From Amycolatopsis sp. NBC_01488 (GTDB lineage Bacteria > Actinomycetota > Actinomycetes > Mycobacteriales > Pseudonocardiaceae), in NCBI RefSeq assembly GCF_036227105.1, contig NZ_CP109434.1:935001-999000 (forward strand): DNA of 64,000 nt. Reading direction: 5' to 3'. Shown here piece by piece: positions 40,919-48,947 of this stretch. A model generated the notes under the pieces. It saw only the letters and a list, made by a program, of their open reading frames with translations. It did no database searches and had not been told where the DNA came from. The translations under genes were made by a program, and so were the position numbers. The stretch's first letter is position 1, and every line of letters begins with the position of its first letter.

Positions 40919-41773
40919 TCAGGGCGCCACCACCCTCCCGAGGAAACCGCGGACATACCCGGCGATGGCGTCCAAGTGCGTTTCGAGGGCGAAGTGGCCC
41001 GAGTCGAGGAGATGGATCTCGGCGTCGGGCAGATCGCGGGCGTAGGCACGGGCGCCGTCGGCGATGAAGATCTCGTCGTTGCCGCCCCAGACGGCCAGCA
41101 GCGGAACCTGGCTGGTCCGGAAGTACTCGTGGAACTTCGGGTACAGGCCGATGTTGTGGTGGTAGTCCGCGAGAAGCGCCAGCTGGATCTCGGCACCGCC
41201 GGGCCGGTCGAGGAGGGCCTGGTCGTGGATCCAGACGTCCGGGCTGACCAGTTCCGGATCGGGCACGCCGTCGAGGTACTGCGCCTTGGTGGCTTCGAGG
41301 CTGACCATGCCGCGCAGGTCGTCCTCGGTCAGCGTGCCGGCCGCGAGCCGCTGCGGCAGCCCGGCGCCCAGGCCGTCGACGTAGGCGTTGCCGTTCTGCG
41401 TGACGATCGCGGTGATCCGCTCCGGGTTCCCGGCCGCGATGCGCAGGCCGACCGGCGCGCCGAAGTCCTGGATGTAGAGCGCGAAGCGGCCGAGGCCGAG
41501 CTGGTCGAGCAGGCCGAGGGTGAGCTCGGCGAGGGCGTCGAAGGTGTAGGTGAACTCGCTGACCGAAGGCGCGTCGGAGGCGCCCGCACCCAGGTAGTCG
41601 GGCGCGACGACGTGGTAGCGGTCGGCCAGCGCGGGGATGAGGTGCCGGTACATGTGCGAGCTCGTCGGGAAGCCGTGGAGCAGCACGATCGTGGGTGCGT
41701 CGGCGGCGCCGGCCTCCCGGTAGAACAGCCGGCGCCCGGCAACGGTGGCAAAGCGGTGATACACGGCGACCAT
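40919..41773 (-). CDS. Alpha/beta hydrolase, haloalkane dehalogenase/epoxide hydrolase-like
   Basis: A 284-residue cytoplasmic hydrolase. LLHGFPTSSHMYRHLIPALA supplies the oxyanion loop; the nucleophile elbow is IQDFGAPVGLR, with Asp (about residue 105) instead of Ser, as in haloalkane dehalogenases and epoxide hydrolases; LLDSGHFALE near the end supplies the His. GAGGAG precedes ATG 41773. It is divergent from the CGNR-type regulator, with a 9-bp inverted repeat between them, so that regulator probably controls it. Confidence 0.88.
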   Translation of the reverse strand: MVAVYHRFATVAGRRLFYREAGAADAPTIVLLHGFPTSSHMYRHLIPALADRYHVVAPDYLGAGASDAPSVSEFTYTFDALAELTLGLLDQLGLGRFALYIQDFGAPVGLRIAAGNPERITAIVTQNGNAYVDGLGAGLPQRLAAGTLTEDDLRGMVSLEATKAQYLDGVPDPELVSPDVWIHDQALLDRPGGAEIQLALLADYHHNIGLYPKFHEYFRTSQVPLLAVWGGNDEIFIADGARAYARDLPDAEIHLLDSGHFALETHLDAIAGYVRGFLGRVVAP

Positions 41774-41786
41774 CGGTCTCTCCTCG

Positions 41787-41822
41787 CGTCTCATGTTTAT
41801 CGGCTCATCTATCCATGAGACG
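41787..41822. promoter_or_regulatory. Inverted repeat between hydrolase and CGNR regulator
   Basis: CGTCTCATG (41787-41795) and CATGAGACG (41814-41822) are perfect 9-bp arms with an 18-base AT-richer spacer, centred in the divergent promoter region. It is a likely operator for the adjacent zinc-finger regulator. Confidence 0.55.
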
Positions 41823-41873
41823 ATGTAGGCTGTCAACGGGTCGGGAGAATGGGGACGAACTCGGGAGGCGAAC

Positions 41874-42440
41874 GTGGTCACTGCGGCACCCGGCGAGGAG
41901 CGCTCCCCCGCGCTGGCGCTGGTCAACACCCGCCGGCTGAACGCGGGCGGCGAGGTCGACGACCTGGCCGAGCCGCACGCCGCGGCCCGCTGGCTGCACC
42001 TCTCACCGGCATCGCTGGCCGCGGACGACCTGAGCCGCATCACGGACCTCCGCGCGGCTGTCCGCGAGCTGCTGGCCGCCTTGACGGAGGACCGCGCACC
42101 GGACGCGGCCGCACTGGAGACCGTGAACGCGGCCGCCCGCGCCGACGCGGCCGCACCCCAGCTCACCTGGCCGTCCGGCCCACACCGCGAGTGGCGCAGC
42201 ACCCAGCCGGGCAGCCTCTCGGAGGCCCTGGCGGCGTTGGCCCGCGACGCGATCGAGGTGGTCACCAGCGACCTAGGCCACCTGGTCCGCCCCTGCGAGG
42301 CCCACGGCTGCGCACGGTTCTTCGTCCGCGAGCACGCCCGCCGCCGCTGGTGCTCGACGACGTGCGGCGACCGGGTCCGCGCGGCCCGGCACCAGCGGTT
42401 GGTGGTCGAGCAGCGGGAGTCAGCCCAGGGACGATCCTGA
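41874..42440 (+). CDS. CGNR zinc-finger (ABATE-type) regulator
   Basis: A 188-residue protein: N-terminal ABATE domain (ALALVNTRRLNAGGEVDDL, ARWLHLSP) and a C-terminal CGNR zinc finger with two Cys pairs (CEAHGCARFFVREHARRRWCSTTCGDRVRAARH, in parts: CEAHGC and RRWCSTTCGDR). The family motif C-G-N-R reads CGDR here. Such proteins are stress- or substrate-sensing regulators usually encoded beside the enzyme they control. GGGAGG precedes GTG 41874. Confidence 0.88.
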   Translation: MVTAAPGEERSPALALVNTRRLNAGGEVDDLAEPHAAARWLHLSPASLAADDLSRITDLRAAVRELLAALTEDRAPDAAALETVNAAARADAAAPQLTWPSGPHREWRSTQPGSLSEALAALARDAIEVVTSDLGHLVRPCEAHGCARFFVREHARRRWCSTTCGDRVRAARHQRLVVEQRESAQGRS

Positions 42441-42686
42441 GGTTGGCTCGCCGGAGTGCGTGGGCGTTTCGGTCAGGGTGGGTATCGCTCGCGAGCCTGC
42501 GTTTTGGCTGGACCAGGGGCTGTCGGTTCCGACGATTCGCGGGGTGTGTGCGAGGAGGTTCGGGCCGGGCTGGACTGCATCCGCGACCCGCGTGCCGCCT
42601 CACCGACGCAGCCGCAGCCGGGTCGCATCCGCCAATCCGCCGTCAGGTTCTGTTCACCCCCATCCCTCGCCAGTGCCTCGGTCACC

Positions 42687-43523
42687 TCAGGCCTCCGCGA
42701 ACGCTGCCGATCGGCTCACCTCCGCCCACTCGGCCACCTCAGCTGCTCGGGCGCGGTCCGACCGTTGGACCGCTTCGACCGCGTCCGCGCCGAGTAGCAG
42801 GCGCAGCGGTGGTGCGTCGAGCCGGACGACGTCCGCGAGGATGCGGGCTCCGCGGGCCGGGTCGCCCGCTTGCTTGCCGTCGGTCGCGTCGCGGAGGCGG
42901 TGCATCTCGCCCACCGAGGCGTCGTACTCCGGGCGGACCTGTGCGCGCTCCATCGATGCTCCCTGCCAGTCCGTGCGGAACGCGCCCGGCTCGACGATCG
43001 TGACCTTGACCCCGAACGGCTTCACCTCCGCGTTGAGGACCTCGGAGAACCCCTCCACCGCGAACTTCGCGGCCTGGTAGGCGCCCAGCCCCGGCGAGCC
43101 ACCCACCCGGCCGCCGACCGACGAGAACTGCAGGAAGTGCCCCGAGCCCTGCTCGCGGAACACCGGCAGGGCCGCGCGCGTGACGTTGACGACGCCGAAG
43201 AAGTTGGCCTCGACCTGCGCGCGGAAGTCGTCTTCCGCCATGTCCTCGATCGGGGCGCTGTTCGCGTAGCCGGCGTTGTTGGCCACGACGTCGAGGCCGC
43301 CGAACTCCCGTACCGCGAAGGCCACGGCCTCACGCGCGGCCACGGGGTCCGTCACGTCCAGCGCGAACGCACGGACCCGGCCACCGTGTTCGGCCACGAG
43401 ATCCTTCAGCTGCTCCGGCCGGCGCGCCGTGGCGACCACGCGGTCGCCGTCCTCGAGTGCGACCCTGGCCAGCTCCCGCCCGAAACCGCGGGAACTGCCG
43501 GTGATCAGCCAAGTCCTGCTCAT
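42687..43523 (-). CDS. SDR-family oxidoreductase
   Basis: A 278-residue classical SDR. WLITGSSRGFGRELARVAL is the NADP-binding loop, NNAGY follows near 85, and the catalytic Ser (FSSVGG) and YQAAK motif are present near 135-150. This group includes uncharacterised ketone/aldehyde reductases with a C-terminal extension. GGAGAGGGC precedes ATG 43523. The divergent TetR gene and the two AACCAACC palindromes between them indicate one repressor-controlled unit. Confidence 0.92.
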   Translation of the reverse strand: MSRTWLITGSSRGFGRELARVALEDGDRVVATARRPEQLKDLVAEHGGRVRAFALDVTDPVAAREAVAFAVREFGGLDVVANNAGYANSAPIEDMAEDDFRAQVEANFFGVVNVTRAALPVFREQGSGHFLQFSSVGGRVGGSPGLGAYQAAKFAVEGFSEVLNAEVKPFGVKVTIVEPGAFRTDWQGASMERAQVRPEYDASVGEMHRLRDATDGKQAGDPARGARILADVVRLDAPPLRLLLGADAVEAVQRSDRARAAEVAEWAEVSRSAAFAEA

Positions 43524-43555
43524 GATGCCCTCTCCTCGCTCCGCCTGCACCGGCT

Positions 43556-43620
43556 AACCAACCGGTTGGTTGCCTCCAGGAAACACTCCTCGACTACATT
43601 TGTCAACCAACCAGTTAGTT
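43556..43620. promoter_or_regulatory. Twin TetR operator between SDR and TetR genes
   Basis: AACCAACCGGTTGGTT (43556-43571) is a perfect 16-bp palindrome; AACCAACCAGTTAGTT (43605-43620) is a second copy with two changes in one half, 49 bp away. One lies in front of each divergent gene, as expected if the TetR protein represses both. Confidence 0.75.
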
Positions 43621-43635
43621 GCTAGAGTCGTCGGC

Positions 43636-44196
43636 ATGAGAGATGCGGCGGAGACGAAGCGGCGACTGCTCGCCGCCGCGACGGAGGAGTTCGCGGAACG
43701 GGGCATCGCAGGCGCCCGCGTGGACCGGATCGCGGACTCGGCCGGATGCAACAAGGCGATGCTCTACAAGTACTTCGGCAACAAGGACCGGCTGTTCGAC
43801 ACGGTTTTCGGCGAGTCGGTCGGCAGGTTCGTCATCGACGTCCCGGTCGACGCCCACGACCTGCCGAGCTACGCCGGGAAGCTCTTCGACCGGTACGAAG
43901 AGCAACCGGAGACGCTGCGGCTGGCGGTCTGGCACCGGCTGGAGCGCCCCGAAGGCAAGTGGGTCACCGAAATCGTGCTGGCCAACGAGATCCGGCTGGC
44001 CGATCTGAAACGAGCACAAGACGAAGGGAGACTGTCCAGCCACTACACACCCTTGGAACTGCTGGTGTTGATCCAGTCGATCTCGACGGCGTGGGCGACG
44101 ACCAATTCGGAGCTCGGCGTGCGCATGGCCATCCCCCGCAAGAAACGGCGAGAGCTCGTGGTGGACGCGGTCCGGCGGCTGATCGCGGAACACTGA
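43636..44196 (+). CDS. TetR-family repressor of the SDR gene
   Basis: A 186-residue regulator. The helix-turn-helix is at about 8-55 (RRLLAAATEEFAERGIAGARVDRIADSAGCNKAMLYKYFGNK, in parts: EEFAERGIAGARVDRIA and MLYKYFGNK), and the C-terminal domain is of the TetR_C_35-like kind with LAVWHRLERPEGK. ATG 43636 directly follows operator copy 2, so earlier in-frame starts inside the operator are unlikely. Confidence 0.9.
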   Translation: MRDAAETKRRLLAAATEEFAERGIAGARVDRIADSAGCNKAMLYKYFGNKDRLFDTVFGESVGRFVIDVPVDAHDLPSYAGKLFDRYEEQPETLRLAVWHRLERPEGKWVTEIVLANEIRLADLKRAQDEGRLSSHYTPLELLVLIQSISTAWATTNSELGVRMAIPRKKRRELVVDAVRRLIAEH

Positions 44197-44273
44197 CGAG
44201 TGGTGGGCGAACACCTCGGGCACGGGTAGCGTGTGCTCCGCCGGGCTGGGCCGGGCCGACGGAGGGACGCACG

Positions 44274-44681
44274 ATGGAGTGGACGCTCGAAGTGGTCGTG
44301 GTGCCGGTGTCCGATGTGGACCGCGCGAAGGCGTTCTACGCCGACCAGCTGGGGTTCACCCTCGATCACGACATCACGGTCGGCGAGAACGGCCGGATCG
44401 TCCAGCTGACTCCGCCGGGCTCGGGCTGCTCGGTCGTGATCGGCAAGGGCGTGGTCGCGGACATGCCGCCCGGTTCGCTCAAGGGGCTGCAGCTCGTCGT
44501 CAAGGACCTGCCGAAGGCGCACGCGATGCTGCTGGAGCGCGGGGTGGATGCGGGCGACATCGAGGTCCACGGCATGGGTGTCTGGGATGGGAAGGCCGAC
44601 CTCGACAACGTGGGTTTCGTGCACTTCGCCGATCCGGACGGCAACGCCTGGGCGGTGCAGCAGATCTCGTCGCGCCGGTGA
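44274..44681 (+). CDS. VOC-family (glyoxalase/bleomycin-resistance-like) protein
   Basis: A 135-residue protein with two beta-alpha-beta-beta-beta units: VVVVPVSDVDRAKAFYADQLGF at the start (quoted as DVDRAKAFYADQLGF) and LQLVVKDLPKAHAMLLERGVD in the middle, ending FVHFADPDGNAWAVQQIS. The terminal FxDPDGN motif and the metal-type His/Glu positions are partly present. It may be an isomerase, dioxygenase-like or binding protein. GGAGGGACGCACG precedes ATG 44274. Confidence 0.88.
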   Translation: MEWTLEVVVVPVSDVDRAKAFYADQLGFTLDHDITVGENGRIVQLTPPGSGCSVVIGKGVVADMPPGSLKGLQLVVKDLPKAHAMLLERGVDAGDIEVHGMGVWDGKADLDNVGFVHFADPDGNAWAVQQISSRR

Positions 44682-44832
44682 GCTGCCGCGAGGGTGAGCC
44701 GTGACCGGGGCGACGCAGCGAGGCGAGGCAGGCGCCCGCCCGGCGTGACCGGCCCGGGCGTGCCGGCAAGCCGAGGTCGGGCGCGTACGTCAGGTGTGAC
44801 GAGCGCAGGCGGGCAAGGCGAGGCTCGACACC

Positions 44833-45678
44833 TCAGGGACGCGGGACGCCCATCGGGTTCGGGACCGGGACCACACCCGCGTCGATCACCGCACGGCTCA
44901 GCGGGGTCGCCAGCTCCAGGAGCCGCGACAGGCCGGCCGGGCCGAGCGCGTCCACCGGGGCCGCCGCCAGGCGGTCCGTGTCCTCCTCGATCCGGCGGCG
45001 CAACGCCGTGCCGGACGGGGTCAGCCGGCCGGCGGGATCCAGCAGGCCACGGGTCCGCAGCCGCTCGGCAGCCAGCGTCCACTCCGCGTCCGACCAGCCA
45101 CGGTGGGGCTGGACGTCCCCGCGGGCGATCACGGAGTCGCCGATGTGGGTCAACGTCGTCTCCAGGCCCGTCAGGCCCGCGTGGACCGCCGACAGGACGT
45201 GCCCGTCGCCGCGGTGCTCTCGCAGCACCGTCGCCGCCAGCCACAGGCGGCCCAACACCCCCGTCGGCCGGGGCACTGCCGACCAGGCCGCCGCCAGCGG
45301 ACGTGCGTCGAAGTCGCACGCGGACGCGGCCAGCGACAGCAGCGACGCGAGTTCGTCGTGTCCCGAAGGCCCCAGAACAGCGGAAAGCGCGTTTTCGACG
45401 GCCGCGAGCCGAGTGCGAAGCACCTCCGCGGGCGAGGCGAACGACCACGCGTCCGGCAAGGCGCGCGACACCATCGCCGGCGCGAAGCCGAACAGCATCG
45501 ACGTCGCCGCCGCGGGGCCGATCGGGCCGACCGGCGCGAGGCGGCCCGCGAAGTACCCCATCCAGTACCCCCGCAGGCCGGCCTCCTTCGCCGCGGACGC
45601 CGTCTCCGGCGCGAAGTACACGACCGCGTGCAGCGGCTCCACGGCCGCCCACAGCCGACGCGCCGGTGAGATGCTCAT
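44833..45678 (-). CDS. Conserved actinobacterial protein (SCO6745-like)
   Basis: A 281-residue helical, soluble protein: ARRLWAAVEPLHAVVYFAPE near the start, GYWMGYFAGRLAPVGPIGPAAATSMLFGFAP, LWLAATVLREHRGDGHVLSAVHAGLTGLE, and a C-terminal winged-helix-like part (WTLAAERLRTRGLLDPAGRLTPSG). All are features of a family widespread in Streptomyces and relatives, without a proven function. The C-terminal part resembles MarR-type helices. ATG 45678 is the first good start. It shares strand with the P450 remnant, 10 bp downstream of its stop. Confidence 0.7.
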   Translation of the reverse strand: MSISPARRLWAAVEPLHAVVYFAPETASAAKEAGLRGYWMGYFAGRLAPVGPIGPAAATSMLFGFAPAMVSRALPDAWSFASPAEVLRTRLAAVENALSAVLGPSGHDELASLLSLAASACDFDARPLAAAWSAVPRPTGVLGRLWLAATVLREHRGDGHVLSAVHAGLTGLETTLTHIGDSVIARGDVQPHRGWSDAEWTLAAERLRTRGLLDPAGRLTPSGTALRRRIEEDTDRLAAAPVDALGPAGLSRLLELATPLSRAVIDAGVVPVPNPMGVPRP

Positions 45679-45688
45679 GCCGCCATTC

Positions 45689-46290
45689 TCACCCCCAGGC
45701 GACGGGCAGCTCCCGCACCCCGTACACCAGCGTGTTGTGCTTGAACGCCAACGACTCCCGCGGCACCGCGAGCCGCAGGTCCGGGACCCGGCGGAACAGC
45801 CGCGTCAACGCCTCCTGCAGCTCGACGCGGGCCAGCTGCTGGCCGATGCACTGGTGCGCCCCGAAGCCGAACGCGACGTGCGTGCGCGGTGACTCGCGGT
45901 GGAAGTCGAGCTTGTCGGCGCCCGGGAACAGCTCCTCGTCGCGGTTGGCCGAGTTCAGCGCCGCCACCAGCCACTCCCCCGCCTTCACCGACCGGGAACC
46001 GACCCGCACGTCCGCGGTCGCGTAGCGCAGCACGCCGAACTGGACGACCGACAGGTACCGCAGCAGCTCCTCGACCGCCCGGTCCGGCGCGGAAAGCACG
46101 ACGTCGCGCTGGGCCGCACCGCGCGGACGTCCTGGTAGCGGGTGACCAGCCAGGCATCCATGCCCGCCGGGCAGCGCACCCGCGACGTCGGCGCGGTTTC
46201 CCGCAGCGTGGCGTAGTTCCCGGGCGGGTCGAACGGGCATCCGGCCGGTCGTGCCGTCGGGAGGGCCGGGGTTTCGGATGCTGCCGTCAC
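45689..46290 (-). pseudogene. Cytochrome P450 pseudogene with internal deletion
   Basis: The first 58 codons from 46290 read as a P450 N terminus (ARPAGCPFDPPGNYATLRE, AWLVTRYQDVRAV). At about 46105-46120 the sequence jumps, out of frame, to the C-terminal part of a P450: DRAVEELLRYL (end of helix I/J), LRYATADVRVG, NRDEELFPGAD and the haem loop FGFGAHQCIGQQLARVEL with its Cys, ending PVAWG at 45691. About 200 residues (helices B to I) are missing, and the two halves are in different frames, so no active enzyme can be made. The loss seems a single deletion in an otherwise well-preserved gene. Confidence 0.85.
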
Positions 46291-46387
46291 GGCGGATCAC
46301 ACCTCTCTTCCGGTGGTCTGGACACTTCCACCATGGAGAGAACCGGCGTCGTCGTGGGACGTTCGACCCACTTCCGACCCGGATGGC

Positions 46388-47116
46388 CTAGCGGGCGCCG
46401 TACGCGCCGCCGTTCACGTGCACGACCTGACCGGTGACGTGCCCCGCGCCCGGGGAAGCCAGGAACAGCACGGTTTCCGCGACTTCGTCCGGGGTGCCGG
46501 CCCGCTTGTTCAGCGCCACGGAGATCCGCGAACTGAGCCATTCTTCGGTCAGCGTGCCGTGGAAGAACTCCGTGTCGAGGATGACGCCGGGCGCCACGAC
46601 GTTGGCCGAGCCCGACGCGCCGAGCTGCCGCGCGAGGTCGGTGTTCCACGCCTCGATCGCCGCCTTCGCCGCGCCGTACGAGCCGGAGCCCTGCTTCGCC
46701 GCGACAGACCCGAGAGTCACCACCCGCACGTTGTCCGCGAAGCGCGGCTTCAGGGCGGCCGTGACCAGTACCGCGGTAACGACGTTCGCGTCGAAGTTCG
46801 CGCGCCACGCGTCCGCCAGCCCGGCGAGGTCTCCGGGCGCGGGTGCTTCCCGCACGCGATCGGTGTTGCCGCCCGCGTTGTTGACCAGGACGTCCACCCG
46901 CGCGGGCAGGTCCGCCAGCGCCGCTTGCACCGCCGCCGGGTCGCTCGCGTCGAACGCCACCGCCCGCGCGCCGAGCTCTTCCGCCGCAGCCTCCAGCACG
47001 TCCTTGCGCCGCCCGGTGACGGTGACGCGCTCGCCCGCCGCCGCGAACCGGGCGGCGATCGCCAGCCCGATGCCCGTGCCGCCCCCGGTGACCACGACAT
47101 CCCGCTGTTCGCTCAT
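46388..47116 (-). CDS. SDR-family oxidoreductase (FabG-like)
   Basis: A 242-residue classical SDR: VVVTGGGTGIGLAIAARFAAAG, VDVLVNNAGGN, the catalytic Ser in LGSVAAKQG, Tyr and Lys in YGAAKAAIEAW, and the C-terminal GHVTGQVVHVNGGAYG of FabG-type reductases. ATG 47116 begins at the Rossmann strand. It lies 97 bp upstream of the P450 remnant on the same strand, so it may once have formed an oxidation cassette with it. Confidence 0.92.
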   Translation of the reverse strand: MSEQRDVVVTGGGTGIGLAIAARFAAAGERVTVTGRRKDVLEAAAEELGARAVAFDASDPAAVQAALADLPARVDVLVNNAGGNTDRVREAPAPGDLAGLADAWRANFDANVVTAVLVTAALKPRFADNVRVVTLGSVAAKQGSGSYGAAKAAIEAWNTDLARQLGASGSANVVAPGVILDTEFFHGTLTEEWLSSRISVALNKRAGTPDEVAETVLFLASPGAGHVTGQVVHVNGGAYGAR

Positions 47117-47187
47117 GACGCCATCTTCGCCGACGCGAACCCCGGCACACGCGGGATTTCCCGCCGACCGGGACACGAACCGGATTC

Positions 47188-47206
47188 GTTAGGAAACTTT
47201 ACGAAC
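47188..47206 (+). promoter_or_regulatory. Imperfect palindrome before the secreted lectin-like gene
   Basis: GTTAGGAAACTTTACGAAC (47188-47206) pairs at 7 of 9 positions around a central C, about 83 bp upstream of the start codon; TTGACG follows at 47212 as a possible -35. GTTAGGAAA/TTTCCTAAC-type elements are found before secreted hydrolase genes of actinomycetes, which fits the gene behind it. Confidence 0.45.
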
Positions 47207-47288
47207 AAGTCTTGACGGCGGGCCGCCGCCCGGCGAACCTGAACGCACGCCGCACGTCATCGTCCGCCCACCCCCTTCCGGAGGCAGC

Positions 47289-48872
47289 ATGACCCGGCGC
47301 GCTCTCGTGCTCGTCGTGACCCTGGTCGTCGCCCTGGCATCCGCGCTCGCCGGCGCGAGCACCGCGAGCGCGGCCACCACGCAGCCCACCTTCCTCACCT
47401 TCTACGGCTGGTGGGACAACACCCCGCCCGGCGGCGACATCTCCTACCCGCAGATCCACGACACCGCGGGCGGCAAGGGCACCTACGCCGACCCGATCAC
47501 CTTCGCCACCAGCAGCGACGAACTGAAGCCCGGCACCAAGGTCTGGGTGCCGCGGGTGAAGAAGTACTTCATCATGGAGGACGGCTGCGACGAGTGTTCC
47601 GAAGACTGGAACAGCAAGGGCCCGAACGGCGGCCCCGGCCTGCGTCACATCGACCTCTGGCTCGGCGGCAAGGGCGGCAGCGCCTTCGACGCGATCGACT
47701 GCGAGGACGCGCTCACGCACTACAACGCCGACAACACGCCGGTCATGGAGCCGGTGGTCGTCGACCCGCCGTCGACCGAGGACTACGACGCCACGCCGAT
47801 CTTCACCACCAGCACGGGTGCCTGCTACGGCGGCGCGAAGCCGAACACGACAGTCGGCCAGTACAAGAACAACTCCACTGGCACGTGCCTCGAAGCTCCC
47901 AGCAGCGGGACCACGCTGAAAGTGGCCGCCTGCACCGGAAGCGACGCCCAGCGCTTCACTTTCCACGGCGCTTTCCTCGTGATCGACGACAAGTGCGCAG
48001 GCATCTCCGGCAGCTCCATCGTGCTGCAGACCTGCACCGGCGGGCCGGCCCAGCAGTGGTCGATCAACCCGGACGGCACCATTTCCGACATCCAGACGAG
48101 CAAGAAGTGCTTCCGCGCCTCGGGCACGACACTCACCGCGGGCAGCTGCTCCGGCACGCAGGCGCGCTGGACGTTCACCGCGGCCGGCAACACCTCGAGC
48201 CTCAGCGTGACGCCGTCAGCGGTTTCGGTGGCGCCGGGCGGTACGGCGACGGCCACCGTCAGCACCACGGACGCCGTCACGCTGTCCGCGAGCGGCGCTC
48301 CCGCGGGCGTCACCGTGTCCTTCTCCCCGGCGTCGGTCCCGGCCGGCGGAACCTCGACCGTCACGGTCGCCGCCGCCGCGAACGCCGCGCCCGGCTCGGC
48401 GACGCTCACCATCACCGGAGGGACGAAGACCGTGGCCCTGGGCGTCACGGTCACCGGCGGGAGCGGCGGCACCGAAACCCTGCTCTCCCAGGGCAAGACG
48501 GCGACGGCGTCGTCGACGGAGTCCTCGTCCTACCCGGCGAGCGCGGCCTTCGACGGCAACCTGACCAGCACGCGCTGGGCGTCCAAGGAAGGCTCCTCGA
48601 GCGAGTGGCTGCGCGTCGACCTCGGCGCCACCGAGCAGGTCTCGCACGTCAAGCTGAGCTGGGAAGCCGCGTACGGGAAGGCCTACCGCATCCAGACCTC
48701 GGCCGATGGCACGACCTGGACGACGATCTACAGCACCACCACCGGCAACGGCGCCACCGACGACCTCACCGGCCTGGCCGGCAGCGGCCGCTACGTGCGG
48801 ATGAACGGCGTCACACGCGGGACGTCGTACGGCTACTCGCTGTACGAGATGCAGGTGTACGGCACGGCCTGA
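47289..48872 (+). CDS. Secreted multidomain lectin-like protein (ricin-type and F5/8C modules)
   Basis: A 527-residue exported protein. Signal peptide about 1-29; an N-terminal domain to about 180 with FYGWWDNTPPGGDISYP, LKPGTKVWVPRVKKYFIMEDGCDEC, which resembles double-psi-barrel/3D-type secreted domains; a ricin-type beta-trefoil to about 300 (TGTCLEAPSSGTTLKVAAC, GGPAQQWSINPDGTI); an Ig-like linker to about 395; and a C-terminal F5/8 type C module (TATASSTESSSYPASAAFDGN, TRWASKEGSSSEWLRVDLG). Two carbohydrate-binding modules imply polysaccharide attachment; whether the N domain is catalytic is unclear. GGAGG precedes ATG 47289. Confidence 0.82.
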   Translation: MTRRALVLVVTLVVALASALAGASTASAATTQPTFLTFYGWWDNTPPGGDISYPQIHDTAGGKGTYADPITFATSSDELKPGTKVWVPRVKKYFIMEDGCDECSEDWNSKGPNGGPGLRHIDLWLGGKGGSAFDAIDCEDALTHYNADNTPVMEPVVVDPPSTEDYDATPIFTTSTGACYGGAKPNTTVGQYKNNSTGTCLEAPSSGTTLKVAACTGSDAQRFTFHGAFLVIDDKCAGISGSSIVLQTCTGGPAQQWSINPDGTISDIQTSKKCFRASGTTLTAGSCSGTQARWTFTAAGNTSSLSVTPSAVSVAPGGTATATVSTTDAVTLSASGAPAGVTVSFSPASVPAGGTSTVTVAAAANAAPGSATLTITGGTKTVALGVTVTGGSGGTETLLSQGKTATASSTESSSYPASAAFDGNLTSTRWASKEGSSSEWLRVDLGATEQVSHVKLSWEAAYGKAYRIQTSADGTTWTTIYSTTTGNGATDDLTGLAGSGRYVRMNGVTRGTSYGYSLYEMQVYGTA

Positions 48873-48903
48873 GTTGCCATTCCGGCAACGCGATTTGCCT
48901 CTT

Positions 48904-48937
48904 CGGTGACGTCCTCCGCATGCTGGGGACGTCACCG
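48904..48937 (+). promoter_or_regulatory. Inverted repeat directly before the methyltransferase ribosome site
   Basis: CGGTGACGTCC (48904-48914) and GGACGTCACCG (48927-48937) are perfect 11-bp arms with a 12-base spacer. The right arm runs straight into the GAGGAGG ribosome site of the methyltransferase. It could be a dimeric-repressor operator or an RNA hairpin that limits ribosome access. Confidence 0.5.
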
Positions 48938-48947
48938 AGGAGGACCC

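Noticed and set aside
42441-42686. Possible small gene in the gap after the CGNR regulator
   Set aside because: Frames on both strands have poor third-position bias, and no start with a ribosome site was seen; the 246-bp gap appears empty.
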